Positions 46,139 to 53,417 of a stretch of 64,000 nt of DNA are shown in pieces. The stretch is from positions 124,001 to 188,000 of the forward strand of contig CALBZE010000051.1 of NCBI GenBank assembly GCA_937889645.1, given 5' to 3'. Position 1 is the stretch's first letter, and each line of letters opens with the position of its first letter. The notes under the pieces are model-generated. The model worked only from the letters and a program-made list of their open reading frames with translations, did not search any database and was not told the DNA's origin. A program made the translations under genes and the position numbers. The stretch comes from an uncultured bacterium. Its GTDB lineage: Bacteria; Gemmatimonadota; Gemmatimonadetes; Longimicrobiales; RSA9.

Positions 46139-46782
46139 GCGGCCTCCCGCACCATCGCGCGCCAGCTTCGGAGGTAGACGATCAGCGAGTAGATGGTGAG
46201 CGCGACGGCGATGAAGAGGACGACGGCCAGGACCGTGCCGTGGAACGCCTGCCAGAAGTCCCAGAACGACCCGGCCCACCCCTCCCGGTGCGCTTCGGTC
46301 TGCAGCGCGTACCAGAGGAGGATCGTGCCGCTGGCGATGTTCTGGGAGAGCGCCTTCCACTTCCCCGACTTTCCGGCCGGCACGACGGCGCCGCGCCGCG
46401 CGGCGACCATGCGCATGACCGTGATCAGCAGCTCGCGCCCGAAGACGACGATGAGGACCCAGAGCGGGAGCACGCCCCAGATCGGGAGCGGGCCGACGGG
46501 CCCCGGCCGGTGCGAGAGGATGTAGAACGGGACGAAGGTGGCGACGAGGAGCAGCTTGTCGGCCAGCGGATCCATCAGCTTGCCGAAGTTGCTGATCCAG
46601 CCGTGCTTGCGCGCCAGGTACCCGTCCCAGACGTCCGAGAAGGCGGCGACCAGGAAGAGGACGAAGGCCACGAGCCGCGCGCCGAAGCTCGGTACGAAGA
46701 TCAGTAACGCGATGGCGGGCGTGAGGACGACGCGCCCGACGGTGATCACGTTGGGGAGAGTGCTGCGCTCCAGCAGCGCCAT
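46135..46782 (-). CDS. pgsA: CDP-diacylglycerol-glycerol-3-phosphate 3-phosphatidyltransferase
   Basis: 215 residues, multi-helix membrane enzyme with an intact CDP-alcohol phosphotransferase motif: DVWDGYLARKHGWISNFGKLMDPLADK gives D-x2-D-G-x2-A-R-x8-G-x3-D-x3-D (shown in parts: DVWDGYLAR, GKLMDPLAD). N-terminus LPNVITVGRVVLTPAIALLI is typical. It makes phosphatidylglycerol phosphate. Compare its canonical last Asp with the His in the paralogue at 58044-58892. Confidence 0.92.
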   Translation of the reverse strand: MALLERSTLPNVITVGRVVLTPAIALLIFVPSFGARLVAFVLFLVAAFSDVWDGYLARKHGWISNFGKLMDPLADKLLLVATFVPFYILSHRPGPVGPLPIWGVLPLWVLIVVFGRELLITVMRMVAARRGAVVPAGKSGKWKALSQNIASGTILLWYALQTEAHREGWAGSFWDFWQAFHGTVLAVVLFIAVALTIYSLIVYLRSWRAMVREAA

Positions 46783-46787
46783 CGGTC

Positions 46788-47366
46788 TCAGCTCAAAGAC
46801 TGGATGACGAGTTTGCTCACCGCCTTGAGCGTGTCGAAGACCCCGGTCCCCTGAGTGGCCACCGCCTCGAAGTCGGGGACGCCGCCGGGGTTCAGCTGCG
46901 CGCGCAGCTCCTCGACCGGCACCGCATCCGGCAGATCGCGCTTGTTGTACTGGATCACCTGCGGCACCCTGGCCGGGTCGTACCCGTACTCCTGGAGATT
47001 CTCGTACAGGTTCTGCAACGACGCGATGTTGGCGTCCATGCGGTCCGCCTTCGAGTCGGCGACGAAGACGACGCCGTCGACGCCCTTCAGGATGAGCCGC
47101 CGGCTGGCGTTGTAGTAAACCTGTCCGGGCACCGTGTAGAGGTGGAACCGGGTCTTGAAGCCGCGGATGCTCCCCAGGTCGACGGGGAGGAAGTCGAAGA
47201 AGAGCGTGCGCTCCGCCTCGGTCGCGAGGGAGATGAGCTTCCCGCGCGTCTCCGGGTTGACCCGCTCGTAGATGTATTCGAGGTTCGTCGTCTTTCCGCA
47301 GAGGCCGGGACCGTAGTAGACGATCTTGCAGTTGATCTCCCGGCTCGCGTAGTTGATCATCGACAT
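46788..47366 (-). CDS. mglA: MglA-type small GTPase (polarity switch)
   Basis: 192 residues, Ras-like: P-loop YGPGLCGKTTN, switch region LFFDFLPVDLG, TVPGQVYYN in place of the usual DxxG, and NKRD for guanine specificity. It matches MglA, the polarity GTPase of Myxococcus and Thermus relatives. MglB is encoded just upstream, as in most genomes. ATG 47366 (GGGGGGCGG upstream) or 47360 can be the start. It implies a pole-defining system, perhaps for type IV pili or gliding. Confidence 0.92.
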   Translation of the reverse strand: MSMINYASREINCKIVYYGPGLCGKTTNLEYIYERVNPETRGKLISLATEAERTLFFDFLPVDLGSIRGFKTRFHLYTVPGQVYYNASRRLILKGVDGVVFVADSKADRMDANIASLQNLYENLQEYGYDPARVPQVIQYNKRDLPDAVPVEELRAQLNPGGVPDFEAVATQGTGVFDTLKAVSKLVIQSLS

Positions 47367-47377
47367 CGGCCGCCCCC

Positions 47378-47869
47378 CTACTCGCTGAAGAGGCGGTCGA
47401 TCTCGCTCGCGGCCGCGGACGCCCAGTCGGCGGCCAGCGACTCGCCCGGCTCGGGCGCGCGGCGCGCGGCGTCGGCGAAGAGCGCAGCCAACGCCGGCGT
47501 CACCTCGCGCGCCTTGAGGCGGACGAGCCCGAGCGTGGTATCCGTATCGAAGACGGCGGCCAGCACCGCATCGCCGTCCACATCGGTCAGGAACATCGAA
47601 CGCGTTTCCCCCTGGTGCACCAGCGATGTGCACTCCTGTTCGCCCATGAGCCGGGCGAGCTGGTCGCTGGCGGCGAAATCCGCGGCGGCCAGAGACGCGA
47701 AGGCGACGCCGTCGATCCCTTCGGTCCGGCCCGCCATGGTGAGCAGCCGGCCGGTGCGGTCCATGAGGACGGCGCACCGCGCGCCCGCGGCCTGGACGAA
47801 ATCGAGGAGGAGTGAATCCAGACGCTCGAGGTCCTCGCGCCCGAGGGAACGCGGCTGCCCGTTGCTCAT
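47378..47869 (-). CDS. mglB: MglB-type roadblock/LC7 protein, GTPase activator of MglA
   Basis: 163 residues with a roadblock/LC7 fold (ERLDSLLLDFVQAAGARCAV, VLMDRTGRLLTMAG, cut) and a C-terminal extension of about 45 residues. MglB dimers stimulate GTP hydrolysis by MglA at the lagging pole. The start overlaps the stop of the membrane-protein gene (ATGA), and mglA follows. Confidence 0.85.
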   Translation of the reverse strand: MSNGQPRSLGREDLERLDSLLLDFVQAAGARCAVLMDRTGRLLTMAGRTEGIDGVAFASLAAADFAASDQLARLMGEQECTSLVHQGETRSMFLTDVDGDAVLAAVFDTDTTLGLVRLKAREVTPALAALFADAARRAPEPGESLAADWASAAASEIDRLFSE

Positions 47870-48213
47870 CCGGCGACTCCCGTTGCGGCCTCACCCATGC
47901 GCCGCTCCATGCGGGCCAGGATCTGTTCCGCGCGCTTCCGCAGCAAGGGCCGCGGCTCCCAGGCGACGTAGTCCTGGAGGAGTCGCGCCAGGTCGACGCT
48001 CGGGTCGAGCCCGGCCAGGAAGCCGAGCGCGGCCAGGCGCCGGAGCGGATGGGGGCTGAAGAGGTCGCGGCGGTGGCGCGAGATCTGGTCGCGCACCAGG
48101 AGCGCGCCGAGGGCAGCGACCGCGCCGACGATCAACAGCACGAGCCCCACCGTTCGGAGCACGCGCGGCTCTTCCTTCTGCCTCGGGATTCGCCTCAGCT
48201 TCATGACCGACAC
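47866..48213 (-). CDS. Small membrane protein of unknown function
   Basis: 115 residues: basic N-terminus, one membrane helix (TVGLVLLIVGAVAALGALLV), then about 65 residues of helices with LRRLAALGFLAGLDP and LLRKRAEQILARME that look like a short HEAT-type repeat pair. It sits between recR and mglB with overlaps on the mglB side. The start is either GTG 48213 or ATG 48204. No function can be assigned; a link with MglAB is only suggested by position. Confidence 0.7.
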   Translation of the reverse strand: MSVMKLRRIPRQKEEPRVLRTVGLVLLIVGAVAALGALLVRDQISRHRRDLFSPHPLRRLAALGFLAGLDPSVDLARLLQDYVAWEPRPLLRKRAEQILARMERRMGEAATGVAG

Positions 48214-48216
48214 CGT

Positions 48217-48806
<590 letters not shown>

Positions 48807-48807
<1 letters not shown>

Positions 48808-49130
48808 CAGGGAAGGTTCGGCAGGTTGAACGGAAGCTGGAATCCGCCAGTCAGCTTCTTCAGTTCCTCCTCGTACAGCCCCTGCGCGCGCTGCTGCGCC
48901 TCCGACACGGCGGCGAGCACCAGGTCCTCGAGCATCTCGACGTCCTGCGGGTCGACGACCGTGGGGTCGATCCGGACCTCGCGGATCCGGCCGCGCCCGT
49001 CGGCGGTCACGGTGACCATCCCCCCACCGCTCGAAACCGTCACCGTCTTGTTTCCGAGCTCCGACTGGAGCTTGTGCATCTGGGCCTGCACCTGCTGGCC
49101 CATCTGTAGCAGCTGCTGAAAGCTCGTCAT
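48807..49130 (-). CDS. ebfC: YbaB/EbfC nucleoid-associated protein
   Basis: 107 residues with MGQQVQAQMHKLQSELG at the N-terminus, the central strand MVTVTADGRGRIREVRIDP and the closing helix. Dimers bind DNA non-specifically. ATG 49130 is preferred to the in-frame TTG 49160, but the ribosome site is weak. The gene follows dnaX by 94 bases. Confidence 0.92.
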
Positions 49131-49224
49131 GATCGCGAACCCGTGCAGGGAGAGTTCCAAAGAAGATAGGCGCCGCGCCGAGGGCTCCGCAAGCCGTGGC
49201 GGGAGCCGCGGACACCGCGCCGCA

Positions 49225-51159
49225 TCAGACCTCTTCGAGGTCCCATTCTTGTACCGCCCGGCCCAGGAGTGGTTCCTGCTCGGCGAGGCGCCGGAGCCGG
49301 TCGGCCTTGACCTGTTCGGGCGTCAGGCGACGGGGCGGCGCCGCGCCCGGCTCCCCCATCCCGGCCTGCGCGCGGACCTCCAATACAACCGTCCGGCCGA
49401 GGCGCCGGCCGAGCGCCTCCTCGATCTGCTGCCGCGCGGCCTTGTCGGCGTTCAGCCGTTCGAGCCCGGGGCCGGGCGGCAGCTCGAGGATCACCCTTTC
49501 GGGCGCCTCCTCGGTCAGGGTGGCGGCCTTCAGGAAGAGGCCGAGGCCGCGGGGGATGCCGTCCTGGGCTTCCAGCATCGATTGGAACGCGGCGGCGGCG
49601 CTGGGCGCTTCCGGTCCGGCGCCGTGCGCGGGGGCCGCGGTGCCGGGCGCAGCGGGGTCGGCGGCCGGCGCCAGGGGAGCGGCCGTGCTGGCGGCCGCCG
49701 GGGCGGGCGTGCTCTGCACCGCGGGCGCGCTCTGCGGTGCGGGCGCACTCTGCGGTGCGGGCGCACTCTGCGGTGCGGGCGCGCTCTGCGGTGCGGGCGC
49801 GGCCGCGGCGCCGGGCGGCGGGGTTGGGGTGGTCGGGGCCGCCTGGGCGGCTTTCGGTCCGAGCGCCTGGGCGAGGGCGGCCTTGGCCTGCTCCCAGGCG
49901 ACGCGGCCGGAGGCCGCGCCCGCGTCGGAGGGCACACTGCCGCCGGCGGCGCCTACGGTGATTGCGGCAGCGCTTCCGCCGCCTTCACCACCACCCCCGG
50001 CGGGCCCACCGCCCGACGCCGCGCGCAGCAGCTCCTCCAGCTCGACGGTGCGGTCGAGGTGGGCGAAGCGCAGGAGGAGCGCCTCCAGGAGGATTCGCGG
50101 GTTCGCGCTCTTGCGGAACCGGCCGTCGGTGTCGAGCTCGGCGACCTGGGCGAGCATGCGGACCAGGTCGCCGGTCGAGAAGAGGGCGGCTGCGGCGACG
50201 TAGGCGTCGCGCAGGTCCTCGCGCACCTCGATGGCGTCGGGGCCGTCGAACTTGACGACCATGAGGGTCCGCAGCGCGTCGGCGAGGCCGCGATAGAACT
50301 CGGCCAGGTCGTACCCCTCGTCGAGGAGGCGCTGTACGAAGCGGAAGACGTCGCCGTGGCGGCGGTCGGCGATGATGCCGAACAGCTCCAGATAAAGCTC
50401 CTCGCCCACGAGGCCGAGGACCTGGCGCACGTCGTCGGCGGTGACGGCGCGGTCGGCGGCGAAGGCGAGGACCTGATCGAGGAGCGAGAGCGCGTCGCGC
50501 ATCCCGCCCTCGGCGCGGCGCGCGATCGGGACGAGCGCGTCGTCGGCCACCTGGATCCCCTCAGCCGCGAGGACCTGCCGCAGCCGGTCGACGATCCCGG
50601 CGACGCTCATGCGGCGGAAGTCGAAGCGCTGGCAGCGCGACAGGATCGGCGGCGCGGCCTGCTGGATGCGCTGCGGCTCCGTCGTCGCGAAGACGAACAC
50701 CACCCGCGGCGGCGGCTCCTCGAGGATCTTGAGGAGCGCGTTCCACGCCTCGCGGGTGAGCATGTGCGCCTCGTCGATGATGTAGACCTTGTAGCGCCCC
50801 TCCTCGGTCGGCGCGTACATGGCACGCTCGCGCAGGTCGCGCGCGTCGTCGACCCCGCGGTTGGAGGCGGCGTCGATCTCGACGACGTCGAGCGACGTGC
50901 GCCCGGCCCAGATTCGCTCGCAGCTCTCGCAGACGCCGCACGGTTCGCCATCGGGTGCGCGATCGGGGCAGTTCAGCGCCATGGCGAGGACGCGCGCGGC
51001 CGTCGTCTTCCCCACCCCGCGCGGGCCGGTGAAGAGGTAGGCGTGGGCGGTGCGTCCCCGCGCAACGGCCGTCTTCAGCGTCTCCGAGACATGGTCCTGG
51101 AGGGCGATCTCGGAGAATCGCCGGGGCCGGTATTGTCTCGCGAGCGCGGTGCGTTGCAT
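49225..51159 (-). CDS. dnaX: DNA polymerase III subunit gamma/tau
   Basis: 644 residues. Clamp-loader AAA+ core: ARQYRPRRFSEI, Walker A TGPRGVGKTT, zinc cysteines CPDRAPDGEPCGVCESC, Walker B VYIIDEAHML, sensor SRCQRFDF. After domain III there is a low-complexity Ala/Pro/Gly linker (about residues 395-530) with several tandem APAPQS units encoded by 18-bp repeats, then a C-terminal tau-like domain (LILELPPG-like ILELPPGPGLE). I see no programmed frameshift slippery run, so a separate gamma form is not evident. Confidence 0.95.
   Translation of the reverse strand: MQRTALARQYRPRRFSEIALQDHVSETLKTAVARGRTAHAYLFTGPRGVGKTTAARVLAMALNCPDRAPDGEPCGVCESCERIWAGRTSLDVVEIDAASNRGVDDARDLRERAMYAPTEEGRYKVYIIDEAHMLTREAWNALLKILEEPPPRVVFVFATTEPQRIQQAAPPILSRCQRFDFRRMSVAGIVDRLRQVLAAEGIQVADDALVPIARRAEGGMRDALSLLDQVLAFAADRAVTADDVRQVLGLVGEELYLELFGIIADRRHGDVFRFVQRLLDEGYDLAEFYRGLADALRTLMVVKFDGPDAIEVREDLRDAYVAAAALFSTGDLVRMLAQVAELDTDGRFRKSANPRILLEALLLRFAHLDRTVELEELLRAASGGGPAGGGGEGGGSAAAITVGAAGGSVPSDAGAASGRVAWEQAKAALAQALGPKAAQAAPTTPTPPPGAAAAPAPQSAPAPQSAPAPQSAPAPQSAPAVQSTPAPAAASTAAPLAPAADPAAPGTAAPAHGAGPEAPSAAAAFQSMLEAQDGIPRGLGLFLKAATLTEEAPERVILELPPGPGLERLNADKAARQQIEEALGRRLGRTVVLEVRAQAGMGEPGAAPPRRLTPEQVKADRLRRLAEQEPLLGRAVQEWDLEEV
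49703..49792 (-). repeat. 18-bp tandem repeat inside dnaX
   Basis: Five copies of an 18-base unit (consensus GCGGGCGCRCTCTGCGGT on the plus strand). The first copy has three changes; the other four differ at one position. They encode the repeated Ala-Pro-Gln-Ser linker. Confidence 0.85.
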
Positions 51160-51200
51160 GGGGTAGGTGTCGGGTTTTGGGTGTCAGGTGTTAGGTGTCA

Positions 51201-51256
51201 GGGCTCAGGGCTCAGGGCTCGGGGCTCGGGGCTCAGGGCTCAGGGCTCAGGGCTCA
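51201..51256. repeat. 7-bp tandem repeat GGGCTCA/G, eight copies
   Basis: Eight head-to-tail units: six GGGCTCA and, third and fourth, GGGCTCG. It is preceded at about 51178-51200 by related GTGTCAG / GTGTTAG units. It lies between the dnaX start (51159) and the end of the SRP RNA gene (51402). No coding capacity. It is probably a slippage-prone array. Confidence 0.85.
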
Positions 51257-51401
51257 GGGATTGGGGGAGATTAGGTCTGGTTCCTGGGTGCGGCAAGCGT
51301 TGGGTGTGCCGCGGGGGGTGGTACACCGGGAATCGTGGGGAGATTCGTGGGGGGCGTGGGTGGAGCGGTGGGGTTCTGGCGGGGGCGCGCGGCTGTCGAT
51401 G

Positions 51402-51507
51402 AAAAAAGCGCCCCAGGCCGACCGAAGCGACGTCCGCCGCGCTTAGCGCTGCTACCTGCGGGGTCCTGACGCGGTTCACGGGCTCGCGTCCTTCGGGCCT
51501 GGGGCGC
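51402..51507 (-). ncRNA. ffs: Signal recognition particle RNA, small bacterial type
   Basis: Read on the minus strand, the two ends pair perfectly: GCGCCCCAGGCC (51507-51496) with GGCCTGGGGCGC (51419-51408), followed directly by six T, an intrinsic terminator. Inside, CCGAAG pairs with CTTCGG. The apical part reads GTCAGGACC-CCGCA-GGTAGCAGC, the conserved Ffh-binding symmetric and asymmetric loops (GTCAGG / AGCAGC). The usual GGAA tetraloop is replaced by five bases, CCGCA. Its position before dnaX-ebfC-recR is the same as for scr in Bacillus subtilis. The RNA with Ffh targets membrane proteins to the translocon. Confidence 0.85.
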
Positions 51508-51513
51508 ATCTTG

Positions 51514-51542
51514 AAGCTAACGGAAGCTGGGTGGAGGGTCAA
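51514..51542 (-). promoter_or_regulatory. Promoter of the SRP RNA gene
   Basis: Minus-strand TTGACC (51542-51537), 17-base spacer, TAGCTT (51519-51514), then six bases to the first paired base of the RNA at 51507. It lies just before the start of the divergent CoA-binding protein gene. Confidence 0.6.
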
Positions 51543-51555
51543 CCGGGGGTAGGCC

Positions 51556-52020
51556 ATGACGGAGGACCAGAACTGGAAGAAGAATATCATCGAGGATGAC
51601 GACGCCATCGCGTCTCTCCTCCGCGGCGTGCGCCGGGTCGCGGTGCTCGGGATCAAGCCGGAGTCCGAGTCAGGGAAGCCGGCGCACTACGTCCCCGCAT
51701 ACCTGAAGCGGGCGGGACTCGAGATCGTGCCGGTCCCCGTGTACTACCCCGAGGTCGAGGAGATCCTGGGCGAGCGCGTCTACCGCAGGGTCTCGGACAT
51801 TCCGGGGCCGATCGACCTGGTGGACGTGTTCCGGCGCCCGGGCGACATCCCGCCTCACCTGCCGGACCTCCTCGAGAAGCGACCGCGGGCGGTGTGGTTC
51901 CAGTCCGGGATCCGCAACGACGAGGCGGCGGAGGCGCTGGCCCGCGCCGGGATCCTCGTCGTCCAGGACCGCTGCCTCATGGTCGAACACAGGCGAACGT
52001 CTCGGGCAGACGGCGAGTGA
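51556..52020 (+). CDS. CoA-binding domain protein, YccU type
   Basis: 154 residues with a Rossmann-like CoA-binding fold: VAVLGIKPESESGKPAHYVPAYLK, cut, VPVYYPEVEEILGERVYRRV, VWFQSGIRNDEAAEALARAGI and the closing DRCLMVEH. These match the small stand-alone CoA_binding_2 proteins, whose role is unknown; some are thought to sense acyl-CoA or nucleotides. It is divergent from the SRP RNA gene and convergent with the YraN gene. Confidence 0.85.
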   Translation: MTEDQNWKKNIIEDDDAIASLLRGVRRVAVLGIKPESESGKPAHYVPAYLKRAGLEIVPVPVYYPEVEEILGERVYRRVSDIPGPIDLVDVFRRPGDIPPHLPDLLEKRPRAVWFQSGIRNDEAAEALARAGILVVQDRCLMVEHRRTSRADGE

Positions 52021-52056
52021 CCGCCCCTCCGCGGGCGAGAGGCGGGTATCGGGAGA

Positions 52057-52075
52057 CCGGCGGCGCGGCCGCCGG
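52057..52075. terminator. Hairpin between the CoA-binding and YraN genes
   Basis: CCGGCGGC-GCG-GCCGCCGG, a perfect 8-bp stem, lies between two convergent genes 72 bases apart. It can act in both directions. Confidence 0.55.
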
Positions 52076-52092
52076 CTGACGGCGTGGCGGCG

Positions 52093-52458
52093 CTAATCCA
52101 GCCGCCACGCGTCCTGCACGTGCTCGAGCCGCCAGGCGCCTGACCCGGTTCGGTGCGCGGCGATGGCGTCGAAGCGATAGACCTCTCCCCTGCGACCGTG
52201 GCGGGCGATCCACGCTCGCGCGACCGTCGCGATCTCCCTGCGCTTCGACCGGGTCACGGCCTCGAGCGGGTGGCCCCAACCGGGCCCCGCGCGAGCCTTC
52301 ACCTCCACGAACGCCACGACATCGCCGCGTCGCGCGACGAGGTCCACCTCCTTGTGCCCGACCCGGTAATTCCTCGCGAGGATCGTCCAGCCGCCTCGCA
52401 CGAGCCAGCGCTCCGCGAGCGCCTCCGCGGCCCGCCCGAGATCGTGGGATTTGCCCAT
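52093..52458 (-). CDS. YraN/UPF0102 family endonuclease-like protein
   Basis: 121 residues with the family pattern GRAAEALAERWLVRGGWTIL, then the nuclease-like core EVDLVARRGDVVAFVEVKAR (D, ExK of the PD-(D/E)xK fold) and VTRSKRREI. The role is unknown; it resembles Holliday-junction resolvase folds. ATG 52458 (MGKSHDLGR) is preferred to 52470. It is divergent from the wza-like gene across 228 bases that are AT-richer than most of the window. Confidence 0.88.
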   Translation of the reverse strand: MGKSHDLGRAAEALAERWLVRGGWTILARNYRVGHKEVDLVARRGDVVAFVEVKARAGPGWGHPLEAVTRSKRREIATVARAWIARHGRRGEVYRFDAIAAHRTGSGAWRLEHVQDAWRLD

Positions 52459-52686
52459 GCGCCCCAGCATCCGACGGGCTCCCGGGCGCCGCCATGGCCG
52501 GCGGGGACAATCGCGCCCGGCCGCCGCGATTCACGGCAGGACCACGGGTCCGGCACGCTTCGGTGGTCGATGTGGGTTGCTCGGTTGGTGGATAGACGTT
52601 AAGATTGCGGATTCAAACGTCAATCGCCGCAAAAGCCCGATGCGGGCCGATCACGTTCGTAGTTCAGCATTATCCGAAACAGGGCC

Positions 52687-53334
52687 ATGCATAGATCGTT
52701 GCGCTTCCTCACCGGCGCGATCACGATAACGGCAGCGACACTCGTGGCGTGTTCGACGCCCAAGAACCCACCGCAGCTGGCTGCGCCGTTCTCGGCGGAG
52801 CCCGCCTTCGAGTCGCTCCAACCCGGCGACCTGATCCGTCTGGAGATCTGGCGCGAGCCCGACCTCTCGGGCGACTACGTCGTGGACGAGGCCGGGATCG
52901 TGGTCCTTCCGCTGCTGGGCCCGCGCAATGTCACAAATCTGCCGACGGACTCGTTGAAAGCTGAACTGATCGACGACTTCGCCGCATACCTGACGCACCG
53001 GTCGATCATGGTCACGCCGATGCGCCGGATCAACGTCCTCGGAGCCGTGAATCGACCGGGCCTGCACCCGGTGGATGCGACGATGACGATCGCGGATGTC
53101 CTTGCCCTGGCCGGCGGGACGACCTCGTACGGCAATCCGGACAAGGTCGACCTGCTCCGGGATGGGGAAAAGATCTCGGCTCGCCTGAGTCAACAGACCC
53201 TCATCGGGCAGCTGCCGATCCGTTCCGGCGACCAACTCTTCGTGCCCGATCGTAGTTGGATCAGCCGGAACGCCGGTGTGGTTTCCACGCTCATTTCCGC
53301 TACCGTGAGCATAGTTCTGGCCCTCTCCCGGTGA
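52687..53334 (+). CDS. Polysaccharide export lipoprotein, Wza family (short)
   Basis: 215 residues: lipoprotein signal ending TLVAC, Poly_export domain (LQPGDLIRLEIWREPDLSG, DEAGIVVLPLLGP), one SLBB domain (RINVLGAVNRPGLHPV) and a C-terminal hydrophobic helix (NAGVVSTLISATVSIVLAL). E. coli Wza (about 380 residues) has more SLBB-like repeats. It would form the outer-membrane export pore. It is followed by the Wzc-like kinase gene and faces the phosphonate/polysaccharide operon. Confidence 0.88.
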   Translation: MHRSLRFLTGAITITAATLVACSTPKNPPQLAAPFSAEPAFESLQPGDLIRLEIWREPDLSGDYVVDEAGIVVLPLLGPRNVTNLPTDSLKAELIDDFAAYLTHRSIMVTPMRRINVLGAVNRPGLHPVDATMTIADVLALAGGTTSYGNPDKVDLLRDGEKISARLSQQTLIGQLPIRSGDQLFVPDRSWISRNAGVVSTLISATVSIVLALSR

Positions 53335-53417
53335 ACCGCCACGCGAGATCATCGGATCGAGGAACAGCACGAGCGACGGCCTCCCGAGGGCCACGGATAA
53401 GAGCGCACACGAATACG

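Noticed and set aside
51164..51260. Possible CRISPR-like array
   Set aside because: The units are contiguous 7-mers without spacers; it is a simple tandem repeat and no cas genes are near.
52590..52650. Operator or riboswitch before the wza-like gene (GACGTT...AACGTC and TTGCGG...CCGCAA dyads)
   Set aside because: The two 6-bp dyads overlap and are short; no known riboswitch or JUMPstart-type motif was recognised.
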